A stretch of 7,084 nucleotides of DNA from positions 1-7,084 of the forward strand of contig DMRV01000310.1 of the NCBI GenBank assembly GCA_003456455.1. Direction: 5' to 3'. The stretch's first letter is position 1. Each line of letters starts with the position of its first letter. The position numbers were made by a program, and so were the translations under genes. This DNA comes from Flavobacteriales bacterium. Its GTDB lineage: Bacteria; Bacteroidota; Bacteroidia; UBA10329. Shown here one piece after another: positions 1 to 6,515 of this stretch. The notes under the pieces were generated by a model, which saw only the letters and a program-made list of their open reading frames with translations, did no database searches and was not told where the DNA came from.

Positions 1-1062
1 TTAAGTGGCGGCATTGATTCTAGTTTGGTCACGGCATTAGCACAAAACTCAAGTTCAGAAAAGCTAAAAACCTTTTCGATTGGTTTTGATGATGCCAAGC
101 ATGACGAATCGGGGTTCGCACGCCAAGTTTCCGAACATCTCGAAACGGAACATCATGAATATCGCGTGACTGAAAAAGATGCGTTGGAACTGGTAACCGA
201 CATTCTTCCTCAGTACGATGAGCCGTATGCTGATTCATCAGCCATTCCAACCATGTTGGTGTCTAAAATGGCACGACAGGAAGTTACAATGACACTTTCG
301 GGCGATGGAGGCGATGAGCTATTTCATGGCTATGGAATGTATAATTGGGCAGAACGCTTGGCTAACCCAGCCATTCACGCCTTGGGTTGGCCAATTAGCA
401 AGGTGCTTTCCTTTGGAGACGACCGCTACAAGCGAATTGCTAAGGTTTTCGACACTTCCAATTCCACTCAACGGCATTCGCACATCTTCTCACAAGAGCA
501 GTATATGTTTTCTGGTGCGGAAATTAATCGATTGCTCGTTAATCAAGAACAGAATAACTTTTCGCTTTTAGCGATGGGCAACTCACTTAGTCGAAAGCTT
601 TCACCTGCAGATTTTCAGGCACTGTTTGATATTGATTTCTATCTAAAAGATGACTTGTTGACGAAAGTAGATCGGGCATCTATGAAATACTCTCTCGAAA
701 CCCGTGTTCCAATTTTAGACCATACAGTTGTTGAGTTTGCTCTAAACCTCGACCCAAAACTAAAAGTGAAGGATGGCGTTCAAAAACATCTTTTAAAGGA
801 GGTTCTTTATGATTTTGTTCCCAAAGAAATCTTCGACAGGCCAAAGTGGGGATTTAGCATTCCGCTAGACAAGTGGCTAAAAAAAGACCTTTCCTTCCTC
901 ATTGACGAGTACTTATCCGAACAAAAAGTGAAAGAGATTGGTGTTGTAAAATGGAAGGAAGTTGAAACGCTAAAAAGGAAATTTACTTTAGGGCAAACGC
1001 ATCTTTACAACCGAATTTGGTTGCTTATTCTTTTACATCAATGGTTTTCTTCTAGACATTAG
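1..1062 (+). CDS. asnB: Asparagine synthetase-like protein (glutamine-hydrolysing), 5'-truncated by window edge
   Basis: This is the C-terminal ATP-dependent amidotransferase part of an AsnB-type enzyme, which activates aspartate (or a related carboxylate) with ATP and transfers ammonia from glutamine. The reading frame is open from base 1, giving 353 visible residues. The first visible codons spell the ATP-pyrophosphatase P-loop (SGGIDSS, visible residues 2-8). Other family signatures follow: FSIGFDD, YDEPYADSSAIP, LSGDGGDELFHGY, DDLLTKVDRASM, LETRVPILDH and RPKWGFSIPLDKWL. The N-terminal glutaminase domain (normally about 200 residues starting Met-Cys-Gly) lies outside the window, so it cannot be confirmed. 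Next to a glycosyltransferase and a polysaccharide-type membrane protein, this copy may amidate a sugar acid in a surface polysaccharide rather than make free asparagine; that is inference from context. Its stop codon overlaps the stop of the opposing gene by 4 bp. Family assignment is firm; the substrate is not. Confidence 0.93.
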   Translation, partial: LSGGIDSSLVTALAQNSSSEKLKTFSIGFDDAKHDESGFARQVSEHLETEHHEYRVTEKDALELVTDILPQYDEPYADSSAIPTMLVSKMARQEVTMTLSGDGGDELFHGYGMYNWAERLANPAIHALGWPISKVLSFGDDRYKRIAKVFDTSNSTQRHSHIFSQEQYMFSGAEINRLLVNQEQNNFSLLAMGNSLSRKLSPADFQALFDIDFYLKDDLLTKVDRASMKYSLETRVPILDHTVVEFALNLDPKLKVKDGVQKHLLKEVLYDFVPKEIFDRPKWGFSIPLDKWLKKDLSFLIDEYLSEQKVKEIGVVKWKEVETLKRKFTLGQTHLYNRIWLLILLHQWFSSRH

Positions 1063-2429
1063 CCGGTGTTTTTCTCAGGGTCAAACTCATCCATTTGATG
1101 TAAGCCAGCATCCTGCTCCTTATTAAATCGCATCATGTACAAACTGGCCAAAAGAAATGGCAACGATGGAATTTTATATCGCACAAGCGAACCGTAATTT
1201 GAAGTCGTAAGTCCAACAGCGAAGGCAAAGAATATTGCAAAAACAAGCGAGAACAAAATCATCGGCTTAGTAAATACGTATCTAGCAAAAGAAAAAACAC
1301 CTACTGAATACAACATATACAGCAGGAACAACATCAAAGCAGTATTCTCCACCGCAGAAATCAGCATTATTGGATTCCTAACATCTAACAACGTAGGCCG
1401 AAAGAGACCTGCAAAGATGGCGACAGGAGCCATACGTGCCATTCCCCCTATAGAAGGGTCTATTACGCCAATATCAAACGAATTTCCTTCATAAGCCTCT
1501 CGCTTTAGATCCTCTTGAGTAGCAACCGCCTTATTAACTATTGCATCAACAGAACCATACTCCTGAAGCTGCCCCGCGGTTTGGGAAAACACAGCAGCGC
1601 CAAGCACAAAACCAACCATTATTATCACTGGCGCAGCTAATATTTTCACCATTGGATTTCCAATTTTCTGAATCCTATTAAACACAACCCAAATTAACGT
1701 ACCCGGTAGCAGCGCAACAAAAATATACGGCTTCATCAGAACCATCACATAGACGGAAAAGGCAACATACACCAAATTCCAAACCACGTTTCTTCTTTTC
1801 AAGAACAGACCATAGACAGAAGATGTCATCCAGCACGCTGCCGTGAGCGTATACGTATCTTTCATGATGCCAGACCCCCAAAAAGCCACAGAGGGGATGA
1901 ATAGAAATGCTATTGCCAGCTCTTTTTGAAGAGCTGGGTATTCTTCTACAAAGACAGTATACAATCGCCATATTCCACCAAAACATAACCACGAAACAAG
2001 AATGGTACATCCAAAAAAGCTATCTATAGAAAGAAGAGCAAATGGTGCCGACAAACGGCTTACCGAATACGCCTGCTGGTCTCTTAAATAGTGGTGGGGA
2101 ACGTGTTCACTAAGGTCGAAGCAATAAAAATACAAGGGTTTAGTATCTCCAAATAAGATTTTCAGATAGCACCAGGGCTCATAAAAAATCATTGAATTCA
2201 AGATTTTGGCGTCCCTCCAATAAACCATGGTATCCCCACCTCCATAGTAAAATGCGTATACCAAGCCAAACGCGAGACCTGCGTAAATCTTAAACAAAAA
2301 ACCTTTTCGGTAGTATTTGTACTCGGGGTTCTCGCCAATCATCTTGTTAGCGGTGCTACTGGAAAAATAGTGAGCCAAGACCAGGAAGAGTGGCACCATG
2401 ATGAAGTCCCAAATACCAACGTATTTCAT
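1059..2429 (-). CDS. Polytopic membrane protein of polysaccharide-locus type, function unknown (possible polymerase or lipid-linked glycosyltransferase)
   Basis: A 456-residue integral membrane protein that I cannot assign to a named family. By eye there are about 10-11 hydrophobic segments, near residues 8-23, 45-62, 130-158, 170-186, 195-210, 215-233, 234-250, 260-282, 333-345, 356-384 and 388-408, with another near 420-433. Distinctive stretches are YYGGGDTMVYW (61-71), an extracytoplasmic-looking region at 72-128, PSVAFWGSGIMKD (179-191), a polar loop at about 283-332, GLFRPTLLDVRNP (341-353) and GSLVRYKIPSLPF (413-425). Acidic motifs after the second membrane segment plus a large polar loop fit Wzy-like polymerases or GT-C transferases, and both neighbours are polysaccharide genes, but this is inference. 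The start at 2429 is preferred because a good -7 element lies just upstream; Met11 is an alternative but would cut into the first membrane segment. The gene opposes its neighbours, overlapping asnB at the stop codons and diverging from the glycosyltransferase. The hydrophilic tail (434-456) is probably cytoplasmic. Confidence 0.85.
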   Translation of the reverse strand: MKYVGIWDFIMVPLFLVLAHYFSSSTANKMIGENPEYKYYRKGFLFKIYAGLAFGLVYAFYYGGGDTMVYWRDAKILNSMIFYEPWCYLKILFGDTKPLYFYCFDLSEHVPHHYLRDQQAYSVSRLSAPFALLSIDSFFGCTILVSWLCFGGIWRLYTVFVEEYPALQKELAIAFLFIPSVAFWGSGIMKDTYTLTAACWMTSSVYGLFLKRRNVVWNLVYVAFSVYVMVLMKPYIFVALLPGTLIWVVFNRIQKIGNPMVKILAAPVIIMVGFVLGAAVFSQTAGQLQEYGSVDAIVNKAVATQEDLKREAYEGNSFDIGVIDPSIGGMARMAPVAIFAGLFRPTLLDVRNPIMLISAVENTALMLFLLYMLYSVGVFSFARYVFTKPMILFSLVFAIFFAFAVGLTTSNYGSLVRYKIPSLPFLLASLYMMRFNKEQDAGLHQMDEFDPEKNTG

Positions 2430-2506
2430 TTAAATATGGAATTTGAATTGGGGACCATGGCGTCAAATTTAATGAAGGTGGTTGCAGATAGGCTATTTTC
2501 GCCAAA
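2430..2506. other. Divergent intergenic region between the membrane protein and glycosyltransferase genes
   Basis: These 77 bases separate two divergently transcribed genes and should carry promoters in both directions, unless the plus-strand gene is reached by readthrough from asnB. For the minus direction there is a good -7 element at 2464-2471. For the plus direction the best candidate is TATTTTCG at 2494-2501, one mismatch from TAnnTTTG, but it lies so close to the ATG at 2507 that the transcript would be leaderless. No Shine-Dalgarno sequence precedes either start; the bases before each ATG are A-rich, as is common in this phylum. No stable hairpin is apparent. Confidence 0.5.
2464..2471 (-). 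promoter_or_regulatory. Putative Bacteroidota-type promoter -7 element for the membrane protein gene
   Basis: Read on the minus strand, this is TAAATTTG, a perfect match to the Bacteroidota sigma factor -7 consensus TAnnTTTG. It would start transcription roughly 27 bases upstream of the ATG at 2429. I do not see a convincing TTTG or TTG -33 element at the expected 17-23 base spacing, and the -7 motif is short, so a chance match remains possible. It is supported by lying in the only non-coding stretch available (2430-2506) between two divergent genes. Confidence 0.35.
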
Positions 2507-3736
2507 ATGAATGTGCTTTATCTCAGCTATGATGGGCTTACGGACGGTCTTGGACGATCTCAGGTGTTGCCCTACATTTTCGGGTTACAGCAAAAAGGTC
2601 ACACATTCACCATAGTAAGTTTTGAGAAGAGTGTTAATTTTCAAAAAGAAGAAAGTACCATTCAAAAACTTGTTGATGATGCCAAAATCAAGTGGGTTCC
2701 GCTGAAATACACTTCTTCTCCACCTGTGCTTTCCACAATTTATGATGTGTATCTGCTCAGGAAAATGGTTGAGCAACTCCACAACGAGTTTCCTTTCCAC
2801 ATCATTCATTGTAGGAGCTATATCACTTCGTTGATTGGTTTGCAAATGCAGAAAAAGCATAACGTCAAGTTTGTATTTGATATGCGCGCTTTTTACGCAG
2901 ATGAACGTGTGGATGGCAAACTCTGGAACTTGAATAATCCAATTTTCAAGACCGTTTACGATTATTTCAAACGAAAAGAAATTGAATTTCTCGGTAATGC
3001 TGATTATTCCATCAGTTTGACTAAGAAAGGAAAAGACATTATTCATTCTTGGGCGAAAGTTCAAAATCAACCTGTTCCTGTTGAAGTAATTCCCTGTTGT
3101 GCTGATTTGAACCACTTTCATCCATCAAGAGTGAATGCTAGCCGACAGACAGAGTTGAAAAAACAATTCGGTTTGACAGAGGACGATTTCGTTATCACTT
3201 ATTTGGGGTCTATTGGAACTTGGTATCTGCTTGATGAGATGTTGGATTTCTTCAAAATACTTATCCAAAAACGTCCTAATTCAAAATTTCTTTTCGTCAC
3301 AACTGATAATCCGAATACGATTCTTCCAGCAGCAAAATCTAAAGGGGTTCCATCGGATAGAATCATTATTTCTCCAGCAAAACGCGAGGAAGTCCCAACA
3401 TTCCTGAGTTTGGCGAATGCCGCCATCTTCTTTATTCAGCCCGTTTTCTCGAAATCTGGATCATCACCAACGAAACATGGCGAAATGCTCGGTATGGGAT
3501 TGCCCGTCATTGCTAATTCTGGCGTTGGTGATGTGGATAGAATAATTGAAGACACGAAGAGTGGAATTCTAGTTCGAGAATTTACCAATGAAGCTTACGA
3601 AAAAGCGGTTAGCCAGATTGATGAACTTCTTAATATCCCTGTGTCGACACTTCAAAATGCTGCGCACAAATACTATTCGTTGGAAGAAGGCGTGAAACGG
3701 TACAGCTCAGTTTACGAGCGAATTTGCTCTCAGTGA
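2507..3736 (+). CDS. GT4-type glycosyltransferase (GT-B fold) of a surface-polysaccharide cluster
   Basis: A 409-residue cytoplasmic glycosyltransferase expected to move a sugar from a nucleotide donor onto a growing lipid-linked oligosaccharide. The N-terminal acceptor domain opens with LYLSYDGLTDGLGRSQVLPY (residues 4-23), typical of a GT4 subfamily in polysaccharide loci, followed by FDMRAFYADERVDGKLW (124-140). The domain linker carries VIPCCADLNHFHP (194-206). The donor-binding half starts with YLGSIGTWY (232-240) and contains SSPTKHGEMLGMGLPVI (319-335) and GVGDVDRII (339-347). Glu326 matches the second glutamate of the EX7E motif, whereas the position of the first is Gly318; I believe such replacement is common in this SPTK-type subfamily. 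There is no membrane segment. The length is normal for GT4 enzymes. The ATG at 2507 puts the conserved N-terminal strand at residue 2. The stop codon overlaps the rlmH stop by 7 bp. Donor and acceptor sugars cannot be predicted. Confidence 0.92.
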   Translation: MNVLYLSYDGLTDGLGRSQVLPYIFGLQQKGHTFTIVSFEKSVNFQKEESTIQKLVDDAKIKWVPLKYTSSPPVLSTIYDVYLLRKMVEQLHNEFPFHIIHCRSYITSLIGLQMQKKHNVKFVFDMRAFYADERVDGKLWNLNNPIFKTVYDYFKRKEIEFLGNADYSISLTKKGKDIIHSWAKVQNQPVPVEVIPCCADLNHFHPSRVNASRQTELKKQFGLTEDDFVITYLGSIGTWYLLDEMLDFFKILIQKRPNSKFLFVTTDNPNTILPAAKSKGVPSDRIIISPAKREEVPTFLSLANAAIFFIQPVFSKSGSSPTKHGEMLGMGLPVIANSGVGDVDRIIEDTKSGILVREFTNEAYEKAVSQIDELLNIPVSTLQNAAHKYYSLEEGVKRYSSVYERICSQ

Positions 3737-4200
3737 TGATATTTCTCGTTCTTCAGAATGGTAAAAGCGCGATATAGTTGTTCTGTGAAAAACAACCGAA
3801 CCATCTGATGTGTCAATGTCATTTTGGATAATCCGAGTTTAAAACCCGCTCGTTGATACACATCTTCCGAAAAACCGAAAGCCCCGCCTACTAGAAAAAC
3901 GATTCTTCGGTGACCGCCATTCAACCATTTTTGCAATTTCTGAGAAAATGCAATAGAAGCGAATTCGGTTCCTCGTTCATCCAAAAGCACCAGAAAATCT
4001 TGGTTACTCAAATTATCCAAAATCAATTTCCCTTCAGCAGTTTTGAGTTCAGATTGCCCAAGTTTTTTGAATTGTTTAGGCGCCTTCAACACTTCCACTT
4101 CAAAAGTGCAGTAGTATTTCAATCGTCCAACGTAGCGGTCAATTGCACCCGTTAGCTCGGCATCATCCGTTTCTCCGACTAGAAAAAGGCACAACTTCAT
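3730..4200 (-). CDS. rlmH: 23S rRNA (pseudouridine-1915-N3)-methyltransferase RlmH
   Basis: RlmH is a SPOUT-class, S-adenosylmethionine-dependent enzyme that methylates N3 of pseudouridine 1915 in helix 69 of 23S rRNA, acting as a dimer on assembled 70S ribosomes. The 156-residue product is the usual family length. Visible hallmarks are the N-terminal strand MKLCLFLVGET, LLDERGTEF (72-80), the cofactor-binding glycine loop FLVGGAFGFSEDV (102-114) in the trefoil knot, and the C-terminal block LSKMTLTHQMVRLFFTEQLY (124-143), ending RAFTILKNEKYHH at the extreme C terminus. The frame can be extended to a TTG at 4224, adding eight residues, but the ATG at 4200 is chosen because it aligns with the family N terminus and is preceded by a weak purine-rich AAAGAGA. 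The gene diverges from the DUF4783-nadC operon and converges on the glycosyltransferase gene with a 7-bp overlap of the 3' ends. Confidence 0.96.
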   Translation of the reverse strand: MKLCLFLVGETDDAELTGAIDRYVGRLKYYCTFEVEVLKAPKQFKKLGQSELKTAEGKLILDNLSNQDFLVLLDERGTEFASIAFSQKLQKWLNGGHRRIVFLVGGAFGFSEDVYQRAGFKLGLSKMTLTHQMVRLFFTEQLYRAFTILKNEKYHH

Positions 4201-4209
4201 GGCATTCTC

Positions 4210-4241
4210 TTTGGTGTTGGTCAAAGTATAGATTTATTTTG
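4210..4241 (+). promoter_or_regulatory. Possible promoter of the DUF4783-nadC operon
   Basis: In the divergent gap between rlmH and the DUF4783 gene, TTTG (4210-4213) is followed after 21 bases by TATTTTG (4235-4241). This resembles the Bacteroidota -33 (TTTG or TTG) and -7 (TAnnTTTG) pair with acceptable spacing, but the -7 box is one base shorter than consensus. The overlapping TAGATTTA (4229-4236) is another one-mismatch candidate. Transcription would start near 4248, leaving a leader of about 45 bases before the ATG at 4294. For rlmH, the minus-strand TATACTTTG (4222-4230) has one base too many between TA and TTTG. All of these are imperfect matches, so this is a weak call. Confidence 0.28.
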
Positions 4242-4293
4242 TCATGCTGCAAATGGCATGGCTCGGTTCTTGCGAAACGATACCTTAGCAACC

Positions 4294-4683
4294 ATGAAGA
4301 AATTAGCATCCATAATCCTATCTCTGTGCTTCGCGCTTTCCATCGGATTTGCGCAAAACGCTAACGAGACTATTAATTCCGCCATCAAATTGGGCAACTA
4401 CAAGGAGCTTTCTAAGCTGTTTGACACCAAAGTGGAGTTAACAATTGCCTCTAAGGAAGCAAGCTACAGCAAAGCACAAGCCGAGCTGATTGTCAAAGAT
4501 TTCTTTGCCAAAGATAAAGTGACCAATTATCAGGTCATTCATCAAGGAAAATCGCCTGATGGCGCACAATATGCAATTGGTACATTGACCACATCTACAA
4601 ACTCTTACAGAACTTACGTACTTACTAAAGATGTAAATGGGAGTCTGCGAATTCAGCAGCTTCGATTCGAGACCAACGAGTAA
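4294..4683 (+). CDS. DUF4783 family secreted protein
   Basis: A small 129-residue exported protein of a Bacteroidota family with no assigned biochemical role. Residues 1-20 form a clear Sec signal peptide: MKK, a hydrophobic stretch, then SIGFA before QN, giving a likely cut after Ala20. There is no lipobox cysteine at the cut site, so a soluble periplasmic product is more likely than a lipoprotein. The mature part has a helical-looking start (ETINSAIKLGNYKELSKLFD), the conserved YSKAQAELIVKDFF (58-71), VIHQGKSPDGAQYAIGTL (81-98) and the terminal strand LRIQQLRFE. This helix-then-strand pattern resembles small NTF2-like folds, which is inference only. The frame stays open back to an ATG at 4258, but that would put a charged extension before the signal peptide, so 4294 is chosen. 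It is first in the operon, with nadC starting 7 bases after its stop. The family match is recalled, not searched. Confidence 0.85.
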   Translation: MKKLASIILSLCFALSIGFAQNANETINSAIKLGNYKELSKLFDTKVELTIASKEASYSKAQAELIVKDFFAKDKVTNYQVIHQGKSPDGAQYAIGTLTTSTNSYRTYVLTKDVNGSLRIQQLRFETNE

Positions 4684-4690
4684 CTGATTT

Positions 4691-5524
4691 ATGACGATTG
4701 ACGAAATTATTGATGCCGCGCTAAAGGAAGATATTGGCGATGGCGACCACACTTCTGATGCGTGTATTCCAGCATCAGCACAAGGGAAAGCGAAACTATT
4801 AGTTAAAGAAGATGGAATTATTGCCGGAGTTGAACTAGCGAAACGCATTTTTTCGCATTTCGATAAAAACCTGAAAGTTGAAGTACTCATCAAAGATGGT
4901 TCTAACATCAAGGTTGGAGACATCATCCTAACAGTTGAAGGCTCGTCTCGTTCCATTCTAAAAACAGAACGTTTGGTGCTCAATTTTATGCAACGCATGA
5001 GCGGGATTGCAACTAAAACTGCCAACTACAACACGCTTATAGAAGGCACTTCAGCCAAACTTTTGGACACCCGAAAAACTACTCCATTGCTTCGCGAATT
5101 GGAAAAGTTTGCCGTAAAAATTGGTGGAGGCGTTAACCACCGTATTGGGTTGTACGATATGGTGATGATTAAGGATAATCACATCGATATGGCTGGCGGA
5201 ATCCAGCAAGCTATTGAGCGAGTGCATCAGCATTTAAAATCTATTGGCAAGGATTTGAAGATTGAAATTGAAGTCCGCAATTTTGAAGAGCTGAATGAGG
5301 TTCTTTCTATTGGCGGAATTCATCGGGTCATGCTCGATAATTTTCATCCTGATGATGAAAAAAAGGCGGTTGAATTGATTGCTGGCAAATACGAAACGGA
5401 AGCTTCTGGCGGAATTACCGAACAAACAATCAGGGCACATGCGCTTTCGGGTGTTGATTATATTTCGGTTGGAGCCCTCACTCATAACATCAAAAGTCTC
5501 GACCTTAGTCTGAAAGCGGCCTAA
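4691..5524 (+). CDS. nadC: Nicotinate-nucleotide pyrophosphorylase (carboxylating), quinolinate phosphoribosyltransferase
   Basis: NadC converts quinolinate and phosphoribosyl pyrophosphate to nicotinate mononucleotide, pyrophosphate and CO2, the entry of de novo quinolinate into NAD synthesis in the cytoplasm. The 277-residue length is typical. Family signatures run in order: LKEDIGDGDHTSD (11-23), the N-terminal barrel-closing domain, ERLVLNFMQRMSGIAT (93-108), LDTRKTTPLLRELEKFAV (125-142), GGVNHRIGLYDMVMIKDNH (146-164), EIEVRN (192-197), VMLDNF (213-218), ASGGI (238-242) and VDYISVGALTH (255-265). The basic and acidic active-site residues expected in the family are all present: Arg128, Lys129, His150, Arg151, Lys161, Glu194 and Asp216. 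The enzyme therefore looks intact. The ATG at 4691 lies 7 bases after the DUF4783 stop and 1 base separates its stop from the next ATG, so it is in an operon. The nadA and nadB genes are not in the window. Confidence 0.97.
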   Translation: MTIDEIIDAALKEDIGDGDHTSDACIPASAQGKAKLLVKEDGIIAGVELAKRIFSHFDKNLKVEVLIKDGSNIKVGDIILTVEGSSRSILKTERLVLNFMQRMSGIATKTANYNTLIEGTSAKLLDTRKTTPLLRELEKFAVKIGGGVNHRIGLYDMVMIKDNHIDMAGGIQQAIERVHQHLKSIGKDLKIEIEVRNFEELNEVLSIGGIHRVMLDNFHPDDEKKAVELIAGKYETEASGGITEQTIRAHALSGVDYISVGALTHNIKSLDLSLKAA

Positions 5525-5525
5525 G

Positions 5526-6515
5526 ATGCTGAGGAAATACATCGTCAAAATATTACAACTTCCGATTATTCGGAATTTGCTTCGACTATCAAAGGAAATC
5601 CGAATACCTGGTTTTGACGGACTCCCGCTATATGACGTGATGGCGTTCTTCATTAAAGGCATGCAAGAAGGTTGGCTCAATCTGCGTGCCTCGGCCGTTG
5701 CGTTCAACTTCATCTTAGCCATTTTCCCTGCCATTATTTTCTTTTTTACGCTTATCGCCTACATTCCAATTGACGGTTTTCAAGCACAATTGATGAGCAT
5801 TCTAGAAGTGATGCTACCTGCAAACACGTACGCAACTGTGAGCGAAACAATTGAAGATATCATCATGCGCCAACGCGGTGGATTACTTTCAATTACGGTT
5901 GTGTCAGCAATGTACTTTTCTACGAATGGCGTCAGTGCGCTTATTGACAGTTTCAATACAACATATCACACAATTGAAAGCCGACCATACTTGATTCAGC
6001 GCGCCTATGCCCTACTCATCACGCTCATTCTTGCTCTATTTACGGTTGTAGCAATCGGTCTCATCATTTTCGGCATCGTTGGAATGGATTATCTACAACA
6101 AGAGGAAATCCTAACGAGTGGTTTCGCCAGTTTGGCGCTGAATTTAGGGCGCTATATTGTAATTGTCGCTTTACTGTTTTTCGCAATCTCAGTTTTGTAT
6201 TTTCTTGGACCAGCCAAGCAGACGAAATGGCGTTTCTTTTCTGCGGGTTCGTCACTTGCCACATTTCTTGTTATCGTATCTTCCATTGGATTTACATTCT
6301 TCGTTGACAATTTTGGCACTTACAATAAACTTTACGGCTCCATAGGAACACTCGTAATCGTGATGTTTTGGATGCTGCTCATTTCAATGGCGCTATTGAT
6401 AGGATTTGAACTGAATGCGAGTATTGAAGATGCCAAACTGCGTGAGATTGAACTGGGAAAACGTTCCTTAGGAATTTCATTGGAAGAAGAAATTGAAAAA
6501 GGGGGAGATTCATGA
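5526..6515 (+). CDS. YihY/virulence factor BrkB family inner-membrane protein
   Basis: A 329-residue polytopic membrane protein of the YihY/BrkB (UPF0761-like) family, historically mislabelled as ribonuclease BN; its molecular activity is not established. An N-terminal cytoplasmic segment of about 50 residues is followed by the family signature GWLNLRASAVAFNFILAIFP (49-68), then about six membrane spans near residues 58-82, 118-140, 160-186, 208-228, 238-260 and 272-297. Other hallmarks are MYFSTNGVSALIDSFNTTY (129-147), FLGPAKQTKWRFFSAGS (226-242), YNKLYGSIGTLVIVMFW (266-282) and LIGFELNASIEDAK (291-304). The charged tail (305-329) is probably cytoplasmic. The start ATG lies 1 base after the nadC stop. 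The 3' end overlaps the next ATG by 4 bases (ATGA), and the last codons provide a strong Shine-Dalgarno-like run for that gene. Transport or cell-envelope roles have been proposed for relatives; nothing here decides between them. Confidence 0.93.
   Translation: MLRKYIVKILQLPIIRNLLRLSKEIRIPGFDGLPLYDVMAFFIKGMQEGWLNLRASAVAFNFILAIFPAIIFFFTLIAYIPIDGFQAQLMSILEVMLPANTYATVSETIEDIIMRQRGGLLSITVVSAMYFSTNGVSALIDSFNTTYHTIESRPYLIQRAYALLITLILALFTVVAIGLIIFGIVGMDYLQQEEILTSGFASLALNLGRYIVIVALLFFAISVLYFLGPAKQTKWRFFSAGSSLATFLVIVSSIGFTFFVDNFGTYNKLYGSIGTLVIVMFWMLLISMALLIGFELNASIEDAKLREIELGKRSLGISLEEEIEKGGDS
6501..6507 (+). promoter_or_regulatory. Strong Shine-Dalgarno-like sequence before the M1 peptidase gene
   Basis: GGGGGAG lies 4 bases upstream of the ATG at 6512, inside the last codons of the yihY-like gene (Lys-Gly-Gly-Asp-Ser). 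It contains GGAG, complementary to the 3' end of 16S rRNA, whereas the other starts in the window have no such element. It supports the 6512 start and coupling with the upstream gene. The spacing is slightly short and the match may be driven by the glycine codons. Confidence 0.4.

Noticed and set aside
2494..2501. TATTTTCG as a promoter -7 element for the glycosyltransferase gene
   Set aside because: It has one mismatch to TAnnTTTG, no -33 partner at the right distance, and would give a transcript starting at or near the ATG.
2585..3121. 178-codon open frame on the minus strand
   Set aside because: It lies wholly inside the glycosyltransferase gene, whose product carries clear family motifs. 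The antisense translation has no recognisable domain.
4201..4224. Eight-residue N-terminal extension of RlmH starting at a TTG codon
   Set aside because: The ATG at 4200 matches the usual family N terminus and gives the usual length. A TTG start would also use up the space needed for regulation.
4243..4260. Small inverted repeat CATGC/GCATG between rlmH and the DUF4783 gene
   Set aside because: A 5-bp stem with an 8-base loop is too weak for a terminator and too short to support as an operator without conservation data.
4258..4293. Upstream ATG in frame with the DUF4783 gene
   Set aside because: It would put 12 residues with several charges in front of a clear signal peptide that begins MKK at 4294.
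4438..5025. 195-codon open frame on the minus strand
   Set aside because: It is antisense to the DUF4783 gene and nadC, both confidently identified, and its translation looks serine- and cysteine-rich without family features.
5234..5734. 166-codon open frame on the minus strand
   Set aside because: It is antisense to the nadC end and yihY start, with no recognisable domain and no room for its own promoter outside coding sequence.
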